Part shown: positions 16,063 through 24,600 of the stretch, piece by piece
How the letters are laid out: each line of letters begins with the position of its first letter
Position numbering within the stretch: the stretch's first letter is position 1
DNA from: a virus
Length of the DNA stretch: 63,663 nucleotides
Reading direction: 5' to 3' (one strand)
IMG/VR virus record: IMGVR_UViG_3300021354_000008
Coordinates: 1 to 63,663 of that record
Position numbers and translations under genes: made by a program
The notes under the pieces: generated by a model
What the model saw: only the letters and a program-made list of their open reading frames with translations
What the model was told of the DNA's origin: nothing
The model's database searches: none

Positions 16063-17181
16063 ATGTCTTGTGATTCTTGCTACAATGGTTGCGTAGAGAC
16101 TGTATCTGATCAATGTGTTAGATATACAGGTCTTGACAGTGTACCTTTAGATATACAAAATGGAGATAATCTTCAAACCACTTTAGAGAACATAATTAAT
16201 AATCTTGTTCCTCTTTTAACTGGAGAAGGAGATAAAATTCTTTTAATAGAAGCAATACGTTGTGCTCTTATAAATACTTACTTGCCTGGTCCAACTATAC
16301 CAGATACATGGACATCTGCACAAATATTTGAAGCTTTAACAAAGTCTGTTTGTGCTCTTCAAGCACAATATGATATAGGAGCAGGACTTATTTTTGATAT
16401 AGAAGCTCCTTACACAACAGAATGCCTTACAGTGGTTCCTGGAAACTCTGTAACACATCAAGTTCTCCAAGCTACTATAGACAAACTTTGTACAACTGTT
16501 TTAGATGTATATGCTCTTGAGCTTGACTTAAATACAAACTATGTTAAGCTTGCAGACTTTGATGCATTAGTAGCAGCTTATTTAGCTAGCTTACCAAGTG
16601 GATCTACTCAGCAATCATCAAAGATGGTTCCTTTTGTAGCATATGAATATTATGGTTCATTAGATAACTTTGATGGTACAGGTGCTGGTATTCCAGGAAA
16701 TGGATTCTATAAGGTGTATCTATGTAATGGCTTAAATGGCACTCCTGATAAAAGAGGACGTGTTGCTGTTGGAGCTATTGTAGATGTACCACCTATTGGT
16801 ATTGGTTTAGATGCTGCTGTGAATCCTTCAAATCCTGCTAATCCTAATTATGCATTACTAGATACAGATGGATCTAATAGTGTAGTTTTAGTTACACCAC
16901 AATTACCTGCTCACTCACATACATCATCAGCATCAACTTCTGTTTCAATAACTGATCCTGGTCATGCTCATTTTGTCAACTACTTAAATAAAAATGGTGG
17001 AGATGGAAATAATGTATTAGGTAGTGAAGCTGGATCAAATAATAGAGCAACTACATCAGCCACTACAGGTATTTCAGCTACAGCTAGTACAACTGTACAA
17101 GTTAATGCTACAGGAAATGGAGAAGGTCATCCAAACATCCAACCTGTCATAGCTGCTTATTATATCATGTATATTCCTTAA
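16063..17181 (+). CDS. Phage tail-collar-domain fibre protein, 372 aa
   Basis: The N-terminus (MSCDSCYNGC and a GDNLQTTLENI-like piece) resembles an attachment module that occurs in two other genes here (17202, 51779). The C-terminal half has the marks of a phage tail collar/fibre-tip domain: GNGFYKVYLCNG, then DKRGRVAVG, LPAHSHT, GHAHF and GEGHPNIQPVIAAYYIMYI. The repeated His-X-His pairs bind metal in known phage fibre tips. It is a probable receptor-contacting fibre or head-fibre protein. It lies in the capsid block, not beside the collagen fibres, so it may decorate the head or the connector. Confidence 0.75.
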   Translation: MSCDSCYNGCVETVSDQCVRYTGLDSVPLDIQNGDNLQTTLENIINNLVPLLTGEGDKILLIEAIRCALINTYLPGPTIPDTWTSAQIFEALTKSVCALQAQYDIGAGLIFDIEAPYTTECLTVVPGNSVTHQVLQATIDKLCTTVLDVYALELDLNTNYVKLADFDALVAAYLASLPSGSTQQSSKMVPFVAYEYYGSLDNFDGTGAGIPGNGFYKVYLCNGLNGTPDKRGRVAVGAIVDVPPIGIGLDAAVNPSNPANPNYALLDTDGSNSVVLVTPQLPAHSHTSSASTSVSITDPGHAHFVNYLNKNGGDGNNVLGSEAGSNNRATTSATTGISATASTTVQVNATGNGEGHPNIQPVIAAYYIMYIP

Positions 17182-17201
17182 TCTATTTAAAATAAAATAA
17201 A

Positions 17202-17447
17202 ATGTCTTGCTCTTCTTGCAATCCTTGTTATACTGCTTATTATAGACCTAGTGCTAATTGTGTATCTGCTCCTTGTGCAACAGTGGCAAGTCAGGTGATA
17301 TATAATGGTCCAAACTTACCAGGCACTGGTGTGCAAACTGGACAAAATTTAGACTGTGCATTATCTGAGATAGATGATGCTATTCTTCAATTAAAGGTAT
17401 TAGTATATAGTTTAACCACTACCACTACTACAACAATAGCTCCATAA
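17202..17447 (+). CDS. Small virion module protein with Thr-rich end, 81 aa
   Basis: It starts with a Cys-rich piece (MSCSSCNPC), then VIYNGPNLPGTGVQTGQNLD and a short helix (LSEIDDAILQLKVLV). The same module begins the collagen-like protein at 51779. It ends in a run of seven Thr and IAP. It looks like an anchor module followed by a bare linker, so the functional partner may be a separate protein. The next gene starts 10 bases later with a different module. Confidence 0.6.
   Translation: MSCSSCNPCYTAYYRPSANCVSAPCATVASQVIYNGPNLPGTGVQTGQNLDCALSEIDDAILQLKVLVYSLTTTTTTTIAP
17415..17437 (+). repeat. Thr-rich linker DNA
   Basis: ACC/ACT/ACA run encoding the Thr tail of the 17202 gene. Confidence 0.65.
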
Positions 17448-17457
17448 ATAAACCAAT

Positions 17458-17985
17458 ATGACAGTATTAGTAACCTTAACCTTAGCTGGGGCAGATACAG
17501 GTCCATTTAATCTCTATTCAGATTCAGATGGATATACTACCCCACTTGCCACAGGAGTGGCTAAATCAGCATTACAAGCTGGCTACACCCTATCAGGTGT
17601 ACCTGCTGATGCTACAATAATTAGAACATCTTCTACAGGAACCTGTACTAATTATATTGATATGTTAATTGCTGGTGTTACAACCACAACTACTACAACT
17701 AGCTCAACTAGTACAACAACTACCACTACAACTTCAGCACCTCCAGTGTATGACTATTACATAGCAAATGAATACATATGTGATTTTCCTGGATGTACAT
17801 TAAATGCAACAAACATTAATGTGGCTTTCCCAGCAGGATTTAGTTATGTGTCAGACTTTTACTACAGTGACTTAGTTCATAGTGGAGTGGTTTATCAAAT
17901 AACTTCTTCAACAACTGAAAGTATTTCTGTGATTTTAGATACAATAGGTGGCAATAGTGTTTGCAATCTAGCTTGTTCAGTATAA
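17458..17985 (+). CDS. Two-module virion protein joined by a Thr-rich linker, 175 aa
   Basis: Residues 1-75 form a module with TGPFNL, LQAGYTLSGVP and STGTC; the same module begins the protein at 26252. Next comes a Thr/Ser linker of about 20 residues, then a second domain (residues about 98-175: VYDYYIANEYICDFPGC and a beta-rich part ending CNLACSV). No enzyme motif is seen. It is probably a surface or fibre component. A double hairpin terminator follows, so it closes the capsid block. Confidence 0.6.
   Translation: MTVLVTLTLAGADTGPFNLYSDSDGYTTPLATGVAKSALQAGYTLSGVPADATIIRTSSTGTCTNYIDMLIAGVTTTTTTTSSTSTTTTTTTSAPPVYDYYIANEYICDFPGCTLNATNINVAFPAGFSYVSDFYYSDLVHSGVVYQITSSTTESISVILDTIGGNSVCNLACSV
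17680..17735 (+). repeat. Thr-rich linker DNA
   Basis: ACA/ACT repeat tract encoding the inter-domain linker of the 17458 gene. It resembles the tract at 14960-15012. Confidence 0.7.
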
Positions 17986-17996
17986 TATTCAAAAAC

Positions 17997-18054
17997 CCTG
18001 TTTGTTGGTTTACAGGGGACCCCCTGGCCTTTCTAGGCTGGGGGTTTTTATTTT
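17997..18054 (+). terminator. Tandem hairpin terminator
   Basis: A first hairpin (CCCTGT 17997-18002 with ACAGGG 18012-18017) is followed by a second (CCCCC 18020-18024 with GGGGG 18040-18044, inner GCCT/AGGC) and a T-rich run. It ends the capsid block. Confidence 0.8.
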
Positions 18055-18102
18055 AACTATAACAAAAAAAGTTATTCTATATAATTAAAATAGTTAGTAA
18101 AA

Positions 18103-18135
18103 TTTTGGGGATGTCAGAAATAGTTCCTATCTTTA
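18103..18135 (+). promoter_or_regulatory. Promoter-like site for the connector/tail block
   Basis: TTTTG (18103-18107), a 20-base spacer, then TATCTTTA (18128-18135), one base off TAnnTTTG. The first gene starts 28 bases later. Confidence 0.45.
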
Positions 18136-18163
18136 CAGTAATTTTAACTAAATTTAACTATAC

Positions 18164-19414
18164 ATGCCTGAAAATCAATCCTTGCTGAACCAGCTAGAAG
18201 AGATTCTGCATTGGAAAAAGAGTAAGAAGTTCTACGCTGACAAGCTTGGAATTACAGAATTAGAAGTTGATGATTTATTAAAGGAACTAAGAAATGGTGA
18301 AAAGGCTGAAGAAGATGCAGAAGTAGGAAACTACATATCTGATCTAGAAGAAACCATAATAAGGTTTGAAGAAGACTTACATAAAGGAACAGGAGAAGTA
18401 GTCTTCAATACAAAGGAAGAAATCAAGAGCTTAGATGAGCTCATAATAAAGTGTAAGATAGACACAGAGAAATGGGAAATAACCAAATACGTACAGAACT
18501 ACTGGGGAAATGGTGAACATCCTCATTGGCAAGTCAAAGCATGGTTAGGAAAGAAGTCTACAGAACAAGTTTTTCAAGATAGTTTTGTAGACTTTTTAGC
18601 TTCATATCAGCCTGTAAGTCAGGAAGTTATGAGGCCTAAGTTCACTGAATATAAGTTTCCTGCTATGTTGATTATCAATAAACAGGACTCTCACTTAAAT
18701 AAATATGATATTGATGGTAATAATAACATCACTGATAGATTAGCTTCTATCATATACAAGGTGGAACTTATTGCTAATCAAGCACAGCTTTCAAATAACT
18801 TAGATCAAATTACATACATCATTGGTTCTGATGAGTTCAATAGTGAATTTACAGGAGCTACAACAAAAGGAACTCCTCAAACCAATACACATACATTCCA
18901 TGATTCATTTAGTTTTATATGTGACCATGAAGTATTGATGATTACAATGTTATTACAATATGCTGAAAATGTTAATATAATCTATGTAGCAGGTAATCAT
19001 GATGAGTTTGTAGGATGGCATATGGTGACTTGGTTAAAAGCATTCTTTAAAAATACAGAGAGAGTAAGCTTTGATAACTCACCTAAGTATAGAAAGTATG
19101 TAAGTTATGGTGGTTCAGCAATAATGTTTAATCATGGAGATGCTATTAAACCTGCTAAGTTAGCTGCAATATTTCCAATAGAATATAGAGAAGGGTGGTC
19201 TTTCCATAATAACTTCTACATATTCACAGGAGATAAACACCATGAAGTGAGTCATGATTTCAATGGTATAAAGTTTTACCAAATTCCAGCATTCTCTAAT
19301 GCTAAGAGTCTTTGGGATGATAAGAATGGTCACGTAATGTCTAAAGCTGAAGTGACAGGATTCTTAATAGAGCAGGGCTCAGGAATGACAAATATATATA
19401 AACAGTATTTATAA
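18164..19414 (+). CDS. Calcineurin-like metallophosphoesterase with N-terminal helical part, 416 aa
   Basis: Metallophosphoesterases use two metal ions to cut phosphoesters in nucleotides, nucleic acids or proteins. The family motifs are in order: D-S-H (D175-S176-H177), GSDEFN with D223, GNHDE (N278, H279), NHGD (H324) and GDKHH (H359, H360). The N-terminal 150 residues include a helix-turn-helix-like stretch (KKSKKFYADKLGITELEVDD) and a charged helical part. It heads the connector/tail block after a promoter-like site and is translationally coupled to the ring gene (TAATG). Substrate unknown; candidates are nucleic acid ends, cyclic nucleotides or host signals. Presence in the virion is possible but unproven. 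Confidence 0.85.
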   Translation: MPENQSLLNQLEEILHWKKSKKFYADKLGITELEVDDLLKELRNGEKAEEDAEVGNYISDLEETIIRFEEDLHKGTGEVVFNTKEEIKSLDELIIKCKIDTEKWEITKYVQNYWGNGEHPHWQVKAWLGKKSTEQVFQDSFVDFLASYQPVSQEVMRPKFTEYKFPAMLIINKQDSHLNKYDIDGNNNITDRLASIIYKVELIANQAQLSNNLDQITYIIGSDEFNSEFTGATTKGTPQTNTHTFHDSFSFICDHEVLMITMLLQYAENVNIIYVAGNHDEFVGWHMVTWLKAFFKNTERVSFDNSPKYRKYVSYGGSAIMFNHGDAIKPAKLAAIFPIEYREGWSFHNNFYIFTGDKHHEVSHDFNGIKFYQIPAFSNAKSLWDDKNGHVMSKAEVTGFLIEQGSGMTNIYKQYL

Positions 19415-20151
19415 TGGCTACATTAAGGAAAATGGTTTCAGATGTGCGTGCAATGCACAAACTATTATCAACAGACAACTTGATAACAGATAGAGTTGTT
19501 GCGTCTGAAATCAAGAACAACACAATTTTACTAATAAAGAGAGAAACAAATCTCAGAAAGCTTTGGGCTACAGATACTGTATTCCAGACGCTTCCTTGCT
19601 TAGATATGATATCAGTTCCTATTTCTGATTGCTGTGAATATGTTGATCCTTGTCAAGTAGCTAGAAGCAAATACAAACTTCCTCGCATTAGTGAAGGAAA
19701 CTACCAATACTTAATCCAAGGTGTTTATTCTATCAACGCAATGGGTGGTAGAGGTAAAAGATTTAAAGAGATTACAATTAACAGATACTTAAATTTATTA
19801 AAGCTTCCTATCATTAAAGCTGATCAGTACTACTGGATTGCAAATGGTGGATATTTATATGTAAATAATCCATTCTTACAATCAGTTAGAATAGCTGCCT
19901 TCTTTGAAGAAGACGTGCCTAATGATATACTATACCCACAAGATTGTGCATGTGGTCCCACTCCTCCAGTGAGTGATGAAGACTATTGCATGAATCCTTT
20001 GGATAAAGAGTTTGGATGTCCTGGTTATCTGGAGAAACAAGTTTTAGAACTAACCTCTCAAAAATTGTTATCTACATACTTTAGCATTAAGACAGACATG
20101 ACCTTTGAAGGTATAGATGGTCAAGCTCCTAATGCTAAACCAACTAGCTAA
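19414..20151 (+). CDS. Connector/ring-type structural protein, 245 aa
   Basis: A 245-residue protein with helical start (LRKMVSDVRAMHKLLSTDNL), a beta-rich middle (GVYSINAMGGRGKRFKEIT) and a Cys pair (CACG). I recall conserved proteins of this pattern in crAss-like phages just before the muzzle gene, where the ring proteins lie. It overlaps the neighbours by one base on each side. The exact ring is not assigned. Confidence 0.65.
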   Translation: MATLRKMVSDVRAMHKLLSTDNLITDRVVASEIKNNTILLIKRETNLRKLWATDTVFQTLPCLDMISVPISDCCEYVDPCQVARSKYKLPRISEGNYQYLIQGVYSINAMGGRGKRFKEITINRYLNLLKLPIIKADQYYWIANGGYLYVNNPFLQSVRIAAFFEEDVPNDILYPQDCACGPTPPVSDEDYCMNPLDKEFGCPGYLEKQVLELTSQKLLSTYFSIKTDMTFEGIDGQAPNAKPTS

Positions 20152-20627
20152 TGCGTACTAAGATTGACTGGAGAAGTTCCAGTAGAGAAAACTATAATAA
20201 CTTTTGCAATAAAAATCCCACTATCAGAATTACATTTGATGAGTGGAGAAACATTATATATTTATATAATGAGAATTTCAAAAACTACATTCTAGAAACA
20301 GGAGAGAAGGCAAGACTTCCTTTTGGCTTTGGTGAGTTCTCTATCAATAAAAAGAAGAGAAGGAAACTAAAAGATATCAATGGTAAAGAATATGTTAACT
20401 TACCAGTGGATTGGAAAAGAAGCAAAGAGAGAGGAAAGATTATCTATAATTTCAACTATCATACAGAAGGATTCTTTTTTGGTTGGATGTGGTTTAAAGA
20501 GTCAACCAGAATTCGTAACATCAATTTATGGTACTTCAAACCTTCTCGTACAACATCTAGATTGTTATCACACTATCTAAAAACAGATGATAAATACCAG
20601 CACCTTTACAGGGAATGGAAAAAATAA
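20151..20627 (+). CDS. Conserved crAss-like connector-region protein, 158 aa
   Basis: A basic 158-residue protein with conserved-looking patches: LPFGFGEFSINKKKRRK, VNLPVDWKRSKERG, NYHTEGFFFGWMWFK and LWYFKPSRTTSRLLSHYL. It is rich in aromatic and basic residues, which could touch DNA in the channel or other ring proteins. It lies between two ring-type genes, and the overlap suggests co-translation. No function is known. Confidence 0.65.
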   Translation: MRTKIDWRSSSRENYNNFCNKNPTIRITFDEWRNIIYLYNENFKNYILETGEKARLPFGFGEFSINKKKRRKLKDINGKEYVNLPVDWKRSKERGKIIYNFNYHTEGFFFGWMWFKESTRIRNINLWYFKPSRTTSRLLSHYLKTDDKYQHLYREWKK

Positions 20628-20633
20628 AACAAC

Positions 20634-21602
20634 ATGGCATACTATTACAGGTACAATTTTGTCTCTCCTGAACCAGTCTATTCAATTGTTAAGGAAGAGT
20701 TAAAATCCTACTTTGACACAGGAGCAGTAGATGATTTGATGTTCCCTACCTACTTAGACAAAAGTCTACAGAAGTTAGGTAGATCAAGTTATGTTATTGC
20801 TGAACAAACATTGGATATTTCTGGATTTGAAGCTAGACTTCCTGACAACTTTTTTGCTGTTAGAGAAGCTTGGATGTGTACAGAGATACCTCAGCTTCCA
20901 TATCAAACAGCCAATTCATTCTATGCCCAAGCTGCTTCTGAAACAACAATACAAGTAAGTCCTATAATTAGTGGAACAGTACCATGTACTAATCCACAAT
21001 GTACTACAGGATGTCCTGCATGTATGCCTGAGCTTATTCAAGCAGTATACAAAACAAATCAACAAGTTGCTAGAGCTATAAGAAAAGAATACTTATTAAA
21101 ACCAGGTAACATATCTTGTCAAGGCAAGTGTGACGTTAGCTATACAGATGCTTGGCAGTTTTATTCAAACGTACCTCCAGTACATGAGTTCACTCCAGGT
21201 TCAGCTAGCTATGATAGCTTTGATATTAGAGATAATAAGTTTGTTACTAATTTCAATTGTGGTGTGGTTCATATGATATTCTATGCTACAGATTATGATG
21301 CTACAGGTAATCAATTGATTCCTGACAACTATCGTATCAGAGAGTACATTGAAGCATTCATTAAATACAAGGTATTTGAAACATTGTCTAATCAAATCAA
21401 TGATGAGACATTCAATCAAATACAACAAAAGCTAGGATACTACAAACAACTTTCAGATGAGGCATTTATTATGGCTTACATTGAAGTTAAGAAACAAGAT
21501 GCATGGACTAAGCAAAGAAGAGTAAGAAATGACTTACAACGTTTTGCACAATATGAATTACCAAATAGAAGCTCAAGATATGGATATGGATGGAACAGTT
21601 AA
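20634..21602 (+). CDS. Ring/tail-tubular-like adaptor protein, 322 aa
   Basis: It has the layout of podovirus gp4/gp11-type adaptors: a helical start (YSIVKEELKSYFDTGAVDD), a beta core (LDISGFEARLPDNFFAVRE) and a helical end with repeated charged helices (NQIQQKLGYYKQLSDEAF, KKQDAWTKQRRVRND) and an arm ending SRYGYGWNS. The middle has an insertion rich in Cys (CTNPQCTTGCPACMP). It precedes the muzzle gene, as expected for the last ring before the tail opening. Confidence 0.7.
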   Translation: MAYYYRYNFVSPEPVYSIVKEELKSYFDTGAVDDLMFPTYLDKSLQKLGRSSYVIAEQTLDISGFEARLPDNFFAVREAWMCTEIPQLPYQTANSFYAQAASETTIQVSPIISGTVPCTNPQCTTGCPACMPELIQAVYKTNQQVARAIRKEYLLKPGNISCQGKCDVSYTDAWQFYSNVPPVHEFTPGSASYDSFDIRDNKFVTNFNCGVVHMIFYATDYDATGNQLIPDNYRIREYIEAFIKYKVFETLSNQINDETFNQIQQKLGYYKQLSDEAFIMAYIEVKKQDAWTKQRRVRNDLQRFAQYELPNRSSRYGYGWNS

Positions 21603-24600
21603 TCAGGATACCTCTAACGTAAGGCAAGAATATAACCTTGGTAGAGTGGGTATGGATCTGGACTCTTCTGTCAATCAAAAACAGAAGGGTAAGCTTTCCT
21701 ATGCCCTAAACGCAGCATTAGAAAACTTTGATGGTAATTCTGTGAACTATCAAAATGAGTTATCTAATGAGTTTTGCCTAAACTTTCCTAGTGGTTATCA
21801 AGTTATTGGTAATCATTTTATTCAGGAGAAAAACTTACACATATTCTTTTTAACTAATCCTCAAACAGGAGGAAGTCAAATAGGATATATGAATAATAAT
21901 GATTGTATTTATCACATATTATGTACTCCTATTCCTAACACAGACTTAACTGTTTGTGCTACTTCTGACTGTTTAAACTTTGATATAAACTATCCAATAC
22001 AAAAGTCTGTACATAAGATTACTAATTGTAGTACAGAAGTTTATTGGACTGATGGATTGAATCCAAGAAGATATATTAATATTGAACAAGTTCCATACAT
22101 CACTACATATACAGGTAGTCAAAACTGTGATCCTATTATTACTGCTGTACTTGATTGTAATAAATTAAAAGTACAACCCACCTTTAGTATTCCTAACTTA
22201 CAAATTACTGATATTGTTGTAGGTGGAGATTTACAAGCAGGTGCTTATCAATTTGCTATTCAATATTGTAACGCATCAGGAGATGGATATACATCCTACT
22301 ACTCAGTAACTAATCCTACATCTATTGCAAATACAGAGATAACCACACCAGACTTTAACTATTCTGTAGGAAAGTCTATTGTAGTTAAGATTAGTGACAT
22401 AGATATTACAGGCTATTTTCAGTATTTTAACTTAGCAGTTATAAAGACTATCAATGGTGCTTCCACTGTAGAACTTGTAGGAACATATAATGTTCAAGAT
22501 AAAACTAGAACAATCACTTACACAGGTCAGAATCAAACTCAAATTCCTTTGAGCTTAGCTGACATACTTGAAAAGTTTCCCTATTATGATATTGCTCAAG
22601 ACGTAACAAATGTACAAGATGTTATTGTTTGGGACAATCTTACATCTATTGATAGACTTAACTATCAAAAGATAGCTAGTCAAATTCAGCTTCAATGGGA
22701 AACATATAAGTTACCAGCTGGTAATACATATGCTGATGGATTCTACACTGCCAATCTTAGAGGATATCTAAGAGATGAAGTGTATGCATTTGAAATAGTA
22801 TTCTTATTGGATAATGGTAAACAAACAGATGGTTTCCATATTCCTGGTAGAACAGCAACTGCTGCTGATTTAGTTCCTGTATCTAATACTAATGCTGACT
22901 TTATTGGAGAGGGCACTGAAGCTCCTTATTGGAAGATATATAATACAGGTAGTGTATTAACTACATATCCTGCAAATGGTGATCCTAAGATTGGAGAAGC
23001 ATATCCATATCAGTATGGTAATTTTGCATATTGGGAATCTACAGATACGTATCCATGTAATGTAGATGTATGGGGAGATCTTGCTAATCAACCAATTAGA
23101 CATCACAAATTTCCTGATGTACTTGTAAGTCCTCATTTTGAAAGTGCACCTATTATTTATGCTGGTGGTCAAATTGCACCAGTGATGCAAACAGCCAGTG
23201 CTGTATATCCAATAGGTGTAAAGATAGATGTACAACAAGTAGCATTCCTTATCCAAGCATCTAATTTAACAGCTGCAGAGAAAGCCTCTATTGTTGGATT
23301 CAAAATAGTGAGAGGTAACAGAAGTACTAATAAATCTATTATTGGTAAAGGTATATTAAGAAATGTAGGCAAGTATGCAAGAACTAATACAGCAACTTCA
23401 GGTAATCCTTTAGATGTAGTTCCTACTTATTTCTACTATCCTAACTATCCTTATAATGACTTAAATAAAGATCCTTTCTTACTTGAGCAAAATAATGCAT
23501 ATAACTCTCAATGTAATACATATAAAATTGCAGTGAGCACTCCTGGTGTTCTTCAATATACAGATTGTGTAACAGGAAATGTAGCTACATTAAACTTCAC
23601 TTTATCTACTACACAACTATGCTCTCTTACAGTTCCTGTAGTAAATAGTGGGTCTGCTACAATTACAGATGTCACAGCTAGATCATATACAATCACTGCT
23701 TCATGTAATGTATTGATTGGCTATACAGATCCTGTATCTGGATTAGGTCAAACAGTTATTGTAGGATCAAACAATCCAGTGACAGTCAACTCATCCACTG
23801 TTCCTAAATATATATCAGGATGTGATAGATATACTATTGTTGGTAATAACAACAATAAGAATAGCCAATGTTATCCTAATCAGTTAGATGGATTTAACAA
23901 TGAACAATCTAGATATAGACAAGTGTTTAACTCTCCTGAAACTTCTTTTGGACAGCCTACATTAGGATCTGTTCTTAAGTTAGAGAGTGTATTATTTGGT
24001 GCTGGTAGAGCTCATTTTGCACAAGTACAGAAGCATTCTATGTATAGACTTCTTACTAAACAAGCACAAGTAGAAGCTTTGAACTCTAGTAAATTAATTG
24101 CAGATCTAGGAGGATTCAGTGCAACAGCTATGTTCACAGCATATCAATCCTATCTACAGATTTACATCAATGGAGCTACTAGAAGAAACTTTGCATATTC
24201 CTTTAATTCTATATCTAGCTATGACTACAATGCAGATATACCTAATGGTCAAGGAGTTAAACAAAGACAACTTGATAGATATCAATATGTATTCCCAGGC
24301 GTTCAATCTGTAGGAGATGATCATGATCTTAATAACTGGAATAGAGAATCATCAGTATATACTAAAAGTATCACTACTAGAGAAGGTGTAGGAGCTGTTG
24401 CTGCTTTACCTTATCCTAACCAAACTCCTTCATTAGTTGTAGCAGGTGTAAGTCAAATTAGTGATAACTCAAGATTTACTTTATCTGACGCAGACAACTG
24501 TGGAAGTCCTGAGTATCAAGAAGATATAAAAGTTGTTTCTTATTATGGTTCAATCAAGACAATTAATAATGGACAATGGGGACAGATATATTCATATCAA

